Positions 1 through 6,353 of a DNA stretch of 6,757 nt are shown here, in pieces (position 1 is the first letter of the stretch; the number at the start of each line of letters is the position of its first letter). The notes under the pieces are model-generated. The model ran no database searches and was not told the origin of the DNA. It worked only from the letters and a program-made list of their open reading frames with translations. The translations under genes were made by a program, and so were the position numbers. The DNA comes from CAZEER01 sp964511215 (GTDB lineage: Bacteria > Fidelibacterota > Marinisomatia > Marinisomatales > UBA1611), in NCBI GenBank assembly GCA_964511215.1, contig CAZEER010000092.1:1-6757 (forward strand), given 5' to 3'.

Positions 1-3000
1 AATTATCGGTATCAGCGAAGGGTTAAACCTGATCACTTCCTTATGAATAAAGAAGAAGATGCTTGCACTGATAATACTAAAAAGGATCCATAATGGAATG
101 GCTTCAAATGCTCCTCTATTTTGAGAAGTAATTGCGAATCCAATAAGTAATAAATAACTAATTCCTAATGGTAATCTCTTTTGCCAATTATTGGTAATAT
201 AACTCATACAAAGTACAATCGATAAAACATCAATAAATATATTTATATACTCTGATAATGAATTGTATACCTGTCCCCACATTGGAATTCTATCATTTAA
301 CGGCCACCAGTATCCAAATTTTGGCCCTAAGGTAGGATATAAAGTGGTTAAAACACTATAAATACCTAAAAGAAACAGTCCAATATATACTCCATTTTCT
401 ATACGTGTTCTTCCATGAATGGGCATAATATTGCGGATCATATTTTGAGATGAACTAATAATAATGGCTTTAATTAGTGATCCAAATAAAATTCCAATAG
501 CACCAATTAATATTGCCTGATATAATTGATCACCATACGGCTGCTCAGTCTTAAAATTAAAAAGTCTATTTGGCATATCACTCCATAAATCAATAATCCC
601 AATTACTGATAAGAATAAAAATATTTGTATAAACAATTGGGTATTGAATTCTTTTTTTGTCCAGCGAATAGTACCATAGATCAGTATATATGCCAGCGAA
701 AATGTTTTCACCAACCCTAGGAGAATTTTTAACGGATTCCATTTTGTTTTCTTGTCTTCTTCATCCCTCTTCCATTCTTCTGGCACAAAAACAGAACGAC
801 GTGAACTGGAAATATTGTCTCCAGCTAAGTTAACAGTTATCCTGAGTTGACCTTCATCCATAATTAAAGTTGTGGTGTCTTGAAATATAAACTGCCAATC
901 TAAGCGATTTGGTTTTTTAAATGAATTTGCTTCAAGTTCTTTAAAGGTACTTCGGTCCATATCATATTGACTAACAATGTGTTCTATAACTATAGAACGA
1001 GCTTCTTCTTCATTTAAGGAAATACTCTCTCTATCCTCAGGAAGCTGATGCCAGATTACAGTTCTTTCACCTGATGGGTTAACAAAGCATGAGTATTGTT
1101 CAGCTCTTTGGGCAACATCTCCTTTATATTTTCTATATCTAACCTCCCAAACAGGTACGCTAAGGTATATTCCACTGAGTTTATGGTATACTTCACTGCC
1201 ATACTCCTGCCATATAAATCTATCATTTTGCCCTTCAAATGAATTGTGTCTTGTTTCCATTGTCCATTGAGAATCAGGAATAAATCCAAAATCCAATAAA
1301 GCTTTATCTGCTATTACAATTGCCTCCTCTTTTGAAACTTCCATCTTAGGTTGATCCACATCAAATCGTATCGAAGCTACCAAAAGAATTAATCCTACGA
1401 TGCCAATTGCAATTAAATTTCTATAGTTTACTAAGGTTGATTGTTTTTCTAACCCAGCCTCGTGGATTAAGGTTTTGGGGAAATCTTGCGGTGCTGGAGG
1501 GATCTCCCACTCTGAATTATTGAGATGACCAATATTAATTACCCATCTACGAGATTTAAAACGAAAATAAAGTACAACCCAGAGAGGTATCAATAAAAAT
1601 AAAATAACCATAAACCTTTGAAAAACTATTCCTGGTATCTCAGCTGTGAATAATTGTAAGGAAATCATAGCTACATCATATGCATAATGCATTATTATTC
1701 CAGCAAGTAGGCCAAAACGAAGATAAATAAAACCAAATAAAAAAGAAGGTATCATAAGCTCTATCAACCTTGCATATGCAGGTTGGACAGGATAATTCGC
1801 ATGTGCAGCACCAAAGATGATAGCCTGTAAAACAAATGCAACACCTATAAAAAGATTCCGTTTACCGTAGCGATCACCAATTAATGCGGCACCGGCCAAT
1901 GGCACAGCACGGAAAAGACATTCCTCCCAAAATCCAGCACCTAATGAAATACCAATTGACGTGAGCCAAGGAAAATATGCTGCAAGAAGATTTGGATCAT
2001 AATTTGTATCCGCCGGTGCCCACCAGCCAAGGTTCTTTGTTACAAAAGTATAGAATGCGATTGCATAAAACATAAAAATCCCCGTTGCAAGGTAACCACC
2101 AAGAGTTTGACCTAGAACCCTAGTAGAAGCTCCTGCACCCTCTGACCATAGTCTCCAAAATTGGAGATGATTAGGGAATGCTTTCCGAGTAAGTGACTCC
2201 GCAGCAATAAAGGATAATGTATAGAGAGATGATTGAAGTACAAAAATCAACAGTAATTGTACTATTATCTCCGTCATGAAACTATTCTCGCTTACAGCAG
2301 TATCATACCCCATCCACATCATCGGAATAAAGTTTAATTGTATAAGGACTTGAAATAGTCCAACCAACATCCCCCAACCTAGAGCCTTTTTCCATAAGAT
2401 TCTTCGCTCCCGCATCAAAAAGAAGATACTTACTACTATTCCTAATAAACCATAAATTAGATATACAGCGATAGTTGCTGAAAATGCAATAGTATCATTG
2501 GCGGATCTCATTTCACTAAATCGCCTATTAAAAGCCTCCGGAACGTGCGCAAAATGCACTAATTCTCCAAGTTGATCACCCTGAACAGTCAATCTCAGGC
2601 GAATAAAACCATTTTCCCCAATCGTAATCCCAGCACGTTGAAATGTGAAACTATGATCTACCCTACCTCCAGGTTGAATTTTTTCTGATTCATCAACTAA
2701 CTCATATGAACTAATATCAAAAAACCAATCTTCTTTAAGACTTGATAAAGCAATCACGAAAGCTGAATCTCTATCTAGTACTGCACCTGGTTCCTCTTCA
2801 CTGAGTTTTTGACTAAATGAATAAGGTTTTCCTGCAGGAGTAAACCACAAAGATAATTCATTTGGATTTTTTTCTTGAAAATGTCGCACTCTCCATTTAT
2901 ATGGATAATATATCTCTTCCATATAAAACATCTTGAAAGTATCAAGACCACCACCCTCCAATTCAACAAAGGTTTGAAAATTTCTATCACCATCAAATGA

Positions 3001-3198
3001 TACTGCTTTTCTATAATCAGCAGGCAAAAAGTTATATTGTTTTGCAAGCCTATCCGCTTCTTCCAAAGCCATTTCACGATTCATTTTTATATCAACAGAT
3101 AATGCAGGAAATGCTGTATCATAGTTTTTAATAAAATACATTACACCACTGATTGAAAGCAGGCTAAGGATAATCCAAAAAGGCGGTCTTCTTGTCAT
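1..3198 (-). CDS. Large CPBP-family (CAAX/Abi-type) intramembrane protease with internal duplication, 3' end outside window
   Basis: The frame runs from ATG 3198-3196 through 1066 codons to the window edge with no stop. A GGAG Shine-Dalgarno (3207-3204) sits 5 nt before the ATG. Order of parts: TM helix 7-23; extracytoplasmic domain about 27-235 resembling PepSY-type folds (the EEAD helix at 46-49, WRVR at 102-105, a TPAG turn at 120-123); a multi-TM core about 238-545; a soluble basic loop about 546-592; TM about 594-610; a second extracytoplasmic domain about 611-820; and a second multi-TM block from about 822. The first core has the CPBP motifs: EECLFR (E425, E426, R430), FGAAH (F462, H466) and HYAYD (H504, D508). 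CPBP proteins are membrane glutamic peptidases or Rce1-like proteases. The second block aligns with the first but has no EExxxR or FxxxH. The substrate is unknown. The CPBP assignment is seen directly in the motifs; the PepSY resemblance is by eye. Confidence 0.9.
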   Translation of the reverse strand, partial: MTRRPPFWIILSLLSISGVMYFIKNYDTAFPALSVDIKMNREMALEEADRLAKQYNFLPADYRKAVSFDGDRNFQTFVELEGGGLDTFKMFYMEEIYYPYKWRVRHFQEKNPNELSLWFTPAGKPYSFSQKLSEEEPGAVLDRDSAFVIALSSLKEDWFFDISSYELVDESEKIQPGGRVDHSFTFQRAGITIGENGFIRLRLTVQGDQLGELVHFAHVPEAFNRRFSEMRSANDTIAFSATIAVYLIYGLLGIVVSIFFLMRERRILWKKALGWGMLVGLFQVLIQLNFIPMMWMGYDTAVSENSFMTEIIVQLLLIFVLQSSLYTLSFIAAESLTRKAFPNHLQFWRLWSEGAGASTRVLGQTLGGYLATGIFMFYAIAFYTFVTKNLGWWAPADTNYDPNLLAAYFPWLTSIGISLGAGFWEECLFRAVPLAGAALIGDRYGKRNLFIGVAFVLQAIIFGAAHANYPVQPAYARLIELMIPSFLFGFIYLRFGLLAGIIMHYAYDVAMISLQLFTAEIPGIVFQRFMVILFLLIPLWVVLYFRFKSRRWVINIGHLNNSEWEIPPAPQDFPKTLIHEAGLEKQSTLVNYRNLIAIGIVGLILLVASIRFDVDQPKMEVSKEEAIVIADKALLDFGFIPDSQWTMETRHNSFEGQNDRFIWQEYGSEVYHKLSGIYLSVPVWEVRYRKYKGDVAQRAEQYSCFVNPSGERTVIWHQLPEDRESISLNEEEARSIVIEHIVSQYDMDRSTFKELEANSFKKPNRLDWQFIFQDTTTLIMDEGQLRITVNLAGDNISSSRRSVFVPEEWKRDEEDKKTKWNPLKILLGLVKTFSLAYILIYGTIRWTKKEFNTQLFIQIFLFLSVIGIIDLWSDMPNRLFNFKTEQPYGDQLYQAILIGAIGILFGSLIKAIIISSSQNMIRNIMPIHGRTRIENGVYIGLFLLGIYSVLTTLYPTLGPKFGYWWPLNDRIPMWGQVYNSLSEYINIFIDVLSIVLCMSYITNNWQKRLPLGISYLLLIGFAITSQNRGAFEAIPLWILFSIISASIFFFIHKEVIRFNPSLIPII

Positions 3199-3203
3199 AA
3201 AAA

Positions 3204-3245
3204 CTCCAAAAGTTATATTATAAATTTAAAGCGTGAATCATTCAG
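3204..3245 (-). promoter_or_regulatory. Candidate promoter and ribosome binding site for the CPBP protease gene
   Basis: On the minus strand a perfect TATAAT (3222-3217) lies 18 nt before the ATG at 3198. A poor -35 match, CTGAAT (3245-3240), lies 17 nt further upstream. The GGAG ribosome binding site at 3207-3204 is well placed. Initiation here would leave a leader of only about 12 nt. The surrounding DNA is very AT-rich, so a chance TATAAT is quite possible. The gene could instead be read through from the amidohydrolase 110 nt upstream, since no strong terminator separates them. The ribosome binding site is firm; the promoter is tentative. Confidence 0.3.
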
Positions 3246-3308
3246 TTTTTCTTAATACAAATTAGTTGGGAAATCTCTCTACAACTAGGAATGGAAAAAT
3301 AAATTTAT

Positions 3309-4979
3309 TCAATCTATATCAAATAAATAATCTCTTCCACTCACCACTGTTCTTAGTACTCTTGAATTTAGAATTTGTTCTGGTTTCGATGTTAAAAAGT
3401 TTACTGAATGCACAACAAAATCAGCATATTTACCTATTGAAATCGATCCGGTTTTATCATCCCAAAAGGCGGCATATGCATTATTTATTGTGTAACACTC
3501 TAGTGCATCCTCCACTGTGATTTTTTCTTTTGGAAACCACCCATCTTGATTTTTCCCATCTCTAGTTCTGCGTGTCACTGCAGCATAAATACCTTTATTA
3601 GGATTGAGAGGTGCAACTGTCCAATCAGAACCGAAAGTAAGTTTAGCTCCACTTTCAATTAAAGTTTTAAAAACATAAGTACGACTTAATAGATCATACC
3701 CGATCCGCTTGTGAGCCCATGAGCCATCATCATAAAGGTGATACGGTTGCATAGAGGGTATAACATTTTCACTAGCAAAACGAGTTAGAGCAGATACCGA
3801 TAAATGCTGAGAGTGTTCAATGCGAGGTCGACGATCTTTAGGTCCTCGGTCTATTTTAATTTTTGCATATTCATTAAGAATCCAATCGTTTGCCCTATCA
3901 CCTATTGCATGAACAGCATGTTGTATATTGGCTTCATCTGTTTTTCTGAGAATATTTTTGAAATCAAGTGTATCTTCAAGGGTAACTATGCCTACAGTGG
4001 CAACACTCTCTTTTTCATTTGATAGTGGATCAGATAGATATGGTTTATTCATCCATGCAGTCCGAGAACCAAGAGAACCATCCATCATTCCCTTTAATCC
4101 ATCCCACCGCAGCCAATCATCACCAGGGCCATTATTATTTACATAATGAATAATTTTTTCCCAGTTTGTATACCAAGGGTATATTTTTACACGAATTCTT
4201 AAGTTATCTCTATCATAATTTCGTTTATAAGTCTCTAGGTCTTTCCAAGATCCCATATCATGGATCTGAGTTACTCCTAATGAAAGAGCATAATCCATTG
4301 CAATAGATAGGGCATAATCCAATTCTTCATTGGACAATTCAGGTACTAAATGGCTCACTATATCCATTGCTAAATCTTTTAGTATTCCAGTGGGTTCGTT
4401 ACTCTCATCCCTAAGAATAATTCCACCAATGGGGTCATTAGTTTGAGCAGTTATACTAGCAAGTTCCAATGCTTTACTATTTGCCAAAGCCATATGTCCA
4501 TCAAGTCTATTTATTAAAACAGGTCTATTCATGATGACATCATCAATCCAGGATTTATCAGGATATTGCCCTCCCCATAATTCATGATCCCAGTTTCCGC
4601 CAAGTATCCAAGCTCCATCAGAAAGATATTTTTCATGATTTTCTAAACGTTTTTGGAATTCTTTTTTTGTAGTAACGTCACTCAGATTAACCCTAGAAAG
4701 TTGGAGGCCTCCACTAATAAAATGGACATGGTTATCTATGAACCCTGGCGTAACAAAATTACCTGATAAATCTATTTTATCAGTTTCTTGATTTGCCATA
4801 TCTAATATTTCTTTATCACTGCCAATAGCAACAATAATTTCATCCATAACAGCGATGGCACTTACAATTGGAATATTTTGATCACCAGTCCAGACTATAC
4901 CATTGAAATAAATTTTATGTACTTGTTTCCTTGAACAACCAGAAATTAAAGTAATCAGTAATAAAAGTATCTTTAACAT
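3309..4979 (-). CDS. Amidohydrolase family protein (Amidohydro_3 / YtcJ-like), predicted lipoprotein
   Basis: Complete protein of 556 residues, the usual size for this family. The N-terminus is a lipoprotein signal: hydrophobic residues 2-12, then lipobox ISGC with Cys15, so the enzyme should be membrane-anchored and extracytoplasmic. The metal-dependent hydrolase TIM-barrel motifs follow in order: HxH (H84, H86) after VTPGF; the RLDGHMALANS segment (158-168); K296 in the GLKGMMDGSLGSRTA segment (candidate metal-site lysine); VHAIGDRA with H357; RIEHSQ with H389; and GSDW with D452. The C-terminus (about 525-556) returns to the small beta-sandwich typical of the superfamily (GKYADFVV). YtcJ-like enzymes hydrolyse amide or formamide-type bonds, but substrates vary widely, so none is assigned. 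The ATG has no close Shine-Dalgarno; an AAGAG overlaps the stop of the small frame upstream, which would fit coupled translation. Family call is firm; substrate unknown. Confidence 0.93.
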   Translation of the reverse strand: MLKILLLLITLISGCSRKQVHKIYFNGIVWTGDQNIPIVSAIAVMDEIIVAIGSDKEILDMANQETDKIDLSGNFVTPGFIDNHVHFISGGLQLSRVNLSDVTTKKEFQKRLENHEKYLSDGAWILGGNWDHELWGGQYPDKSWIDDVIMNRPVLINRLDGHMALANSKALELASITAQTNDPIGGIILRDESNEPTGILKDLAMDIVSHLVPELSNEELDYALSIAMDYALSLGVTQIHDMGSWKDLETYKRNYDRDNLRIRVKIYPWYTNWEKIIHYVNNNGPGDDWLRWDGLKGMMDGSLGSRTAWMNKPYLSDPLSNEKESVATVGIVTLEDTLDFKNILRKTDEANIQHAVHAIGDRANDWILNEYAKIKIDRGPKDRRPRIEHSQHLSVSALTRFASENVIPSMQPYHLYDDGSWAHKRIGYDLLSRTYVFKTLIESGAKLTFGSDWTVAPLNPNKGIYAAVTRRTRDGKNQDGWFPKEKITVEDALECYTINNAYAAFWDDKTGSISIGKYADFVVHSVNFLTSKPEQILNSRVLRTVVSGRDYLFDID

Positions 4980-4996
4980 TAATATATCTAAATATC

Positions 4997-5155
4997 TTAC
5001 TCTTTAAAATAGAACCACCCGGCCATACAAACTACATATATGGCTAAATAAAATATTGTATTTTGAAATGTCAGTTGATCAGAAAAATATCGCCATAATA
5101 AAAGTGAAAAAACAATCACCTTTATTACTACTATTTGTTTTTTTATATCCCTCAA
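4997..5155 (-). CDS. Possible small membrane protein (52 aa, two predicted TM helices)
   Basis: An open frame in the gap between the terminator and the amidohydrolase. The longest reading starts at TTG 5155-5153 and stops at TAA 4999-4997, 17 nt before the amidohydrolase ATG. A shorter reading would start at GTG 5116. The translation looks protein-like: a basic N-terminus (R2, K5, K6), a hydrophobic stretch 8-21, a polar turn with W21, R22, D26, Q27 and N32, a second hydrophobic stretch 33-50 ending AGWFYF, then a charged K51-E52 end. The last codons use GC-containing triplets (GCC, GGG, TGG) in otherwise very AT-rich DNA. Against it: no ATG start, no Shine-Dalgarno at either start, and short length. 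It could be an intact small gene in an operon with the amidohydrolase, the 3' remnant of a longer gene, or chance. I do not recognise the family. Confidence 0.4.
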   Translation of the reverse strand: MRDIKKQIVVIKVIVFSLLLWRYFSDQLTFQNTIFYLAIYVVCMAGWFYFKE

Positions 5156-5218
5156 TATATTTAATTATTTTAATTTATTTAAACCTATACTTTGATAGGC
5201 TAAGCAAACTTACTTATA

Positions 5219-5248
5219 ATTATATTTTAATAGTGAAAAATCCTGCAA
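5219..5248 (-). promoter_or_regulatory. Candidate sigma-70-type promoter upstream of the small frame and amidohydrolase
   Basis: On the minus strand TTGCAG (5248-5243) is followed after 18 nt by a perfect TATAAT (5224-5219). It sits just downstream of the terminator that closes the lipoprotein operon, where a new transcript would have to begin. Start of transcription would be near 5212, about 57 nt before the TTG of the small frame and about 230 nt before the amidohydrolase ATG. The -35 matches only TTG of the consensus and the region is AT-rich, so this is moderate evidence at best. Confidence 0.35.
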
Positions 5249-5286
5249 TCTATAATATAAAAAGTGATTAAACGTAGTATCTAAAT

Positions 5287-5324
5287 AAAAAATCCCGCCA
5301 ATAAAGACTCTATTAACGGGATTT
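5287..5324 (-). terminator. Rho-independent terminator after the lipoprotein gene
   Basis: Perfect 8-bp inverted repeat AAATCCCG (5290-5297) and CGGGATTT (5317-5324). A short inner AATA/TATT pairing (5300-5303 with 5311-5314) compacts the loop. Read on the minus strand, the second arm runs directly into a T-run (5292-5287). It begins 17 nt after the TAA of the lipoprotein gene. The + strand side is also A/T-rich but has no comparable T-run after the hairpin, so it works best for the minus-strand transcript. Confidence 0.85.
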
Positions 5325-5341
5325 CGGGAAATAAATAAAAC

Positions 5342-6340
5342 TTAAGGTCTTTCTACTCTATAAGGTATAGACCACACATTCGTATTGAACCCACCATCAG
5401 AAACGAACATAGTTGCAAGATCAACGGTCTCTATAAATGTTCGAAACACACCCCGTACCTGACCTGGGCCAGGTCCATGGACCCTCATACCTCCAGAATG
5501 TATATTGTCATTCATGACCTGATCAAAAAATAAACCTGAATCGTGCAGATGTCGTCTTCCCCTCTGTTGACTGCTCCTTCCATAGTTCACAAATACCCAC
5601 TCACCGACACCCGTATTATCAGTAGTGTATTCTGGACCATTGTTAGTCACATTTACGTAGGCTACAACCCTGGTAAAAGCAGTAAATACAGGTAGAGATT
5701 CCCTGTCGATATAAAGATCGCCCAACTCATCTGAAGTAAATGAATAGAGCAGTTCATTTAGCTCCAAGCTATCTGTTAGTGAATAATATGATAGATCAGT
5801 TAAAGCGACCTTGTCCCCAGAGCCGCCTACCATAGGGGTCAGTGCGTCGATCTTCCATCTATAGCCATCTGGGCTAGCAGGGTCATCCACTTTAACAAAC
5901 CTTACTTTACGCGTCAGCATTGTTGTGAATTCTTTAGAAAAACTTAAAGAGTCTATCTGTTCCTGATTAGTGGTGTCGGTCGCTGTAGCTATGAATTCAC
6001 CATTGACTGTATGAGTCACTAGCCCGATGGCGGTATCCTCTCCTGTTTCAAATTCGACGGTCCTTTCACGATCGATGAGTTGCCTTCCAAATCGTATACG
6101 ATATCCTTCTCCAAATGATAATGTGTCACTGAACATACGTGCCACACCTTGTGTCTCAAGCCCAATATCATGATCGAGATCCATATCTCCACCAGAATCA
6201 AATCCACCCACACCTACAGCCTCATCATCATCGAGAAGTGCCAGAAGGATGGATTCTATATCATCTAACGCTGATGAACTATCCACACATCCGTTCATGA
6301 TAAAAACAGAAAACGATGTTATGATAATTAATTTTTTCAT
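5342..6340 (-). CDS. Lipoprotein of unknown function
   Basis: Complete protein of 332 residues that I do not recognise. The ATG (6340-6338) is preceded by a strong AAGGAG (6352-6347), which fixes the start. Residues 1-17 are a signal peptide (two lysines, then a hydrophobic core), ending in a lipobox-like MNGC with Cys18. A low-complexity acidic and glycine-rich stretch follows (about 37-59, many Asp), probably a flexible linker. The remaining 270 or so residues alternate polar and hydrophobic in a beta-rich style, with no TM helix. Near the C-terminus a His/Gly/Pro-rich stretch holds H264, H266, H281 and H288 and a GPGPG turn; metal binding is only a guess. It follows the Spy-like gene by 13 nt and is closed by a terminator 17 nt after its stop, so the two are very likely one operon. 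The acidic linker and the basic tail of the upstream protein have opposite charge. Confidence 0.85.
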   Translation of the reverse strand: MKKLIIITSFSVFIMNGCVDSSSALDDIESILLALLDDDEAVGVGGFDSGGDMDLDHDIGLETQGVARMFSDTLSFGEGYRIRFGRQLIDRERTVEFETGEDTAIGLVTHTVNGEFIATATDTTNQEQIDSLSFSKEFTTMLTRKVRFVKVDDPASPDGYRWKIDALTPMVGGSGDKVALTDLSYYSLTDSLELNELLYSFTSDELGDLYIDRESLPVFTAFTRVVAYVNVTNNGPEYTTDNTGVGEWVFVNYGRSSQQRGRRHLHDSGLFFDQVMNDNIHSGGMRVHGPGPGQVRGVFRTFIETVDLATMFVSDGGFNTNVWSIPYRVERP

Positions 6341-6353
6341 TTTTTACTCCTTT

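Noticed and set aside
1056..1289. Minus-strand frame of 77 codons inside the protease gene (and a similar one at 2775-3077)
   Set aside because: Both are out-of-frame readings within the continuous 1066-codon protease frame, which I translated through without finding a stop.
3263..3287. Possible terminator after the amidohydrolase (TAGTTG / CAACTA, 13-nt loop)
   Set aside because: Only a 6-bp AT-rich stem with a large loop and no T-run after it on the minus strand; too weak to call.
3266..3520. Plus-strand frame of 84 codons overlapping the 3' end of the amidohydrolase
   Set aside because: Antisense to a firm gene, with no ribosome binding site and no protein-like pattern. The same reasoning removes the plus-strand frames at 3804-4022, 3928-4146 and 6249-6503.
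5022..5044. Inverted repeat GCCATA / TATGGC, a possible hairpin or operator before the amidohydrolase
   Set aside because: Six base pairs with an 11-nt loop, inside the likely small coding frame and without a T-run; expected by chance in a window of this size.
5056..5271. Plus-strand hydrophobic 71-codon frame in the 4980-5341 gap
   Set aside because: Starts with TTG, has no Shine-Dalgarno, is dominated by AT-rich codons and runs antisense across the better minus-strand small frame and the candidate promoter.
6019..6213. Minus-strand 64-codon frame inside the lipoprotein gene
   Set aside because: Out-of-frame shadow of the lipoprotein gene, which has a strong ribosome binding site and signal peptide in its own frame.
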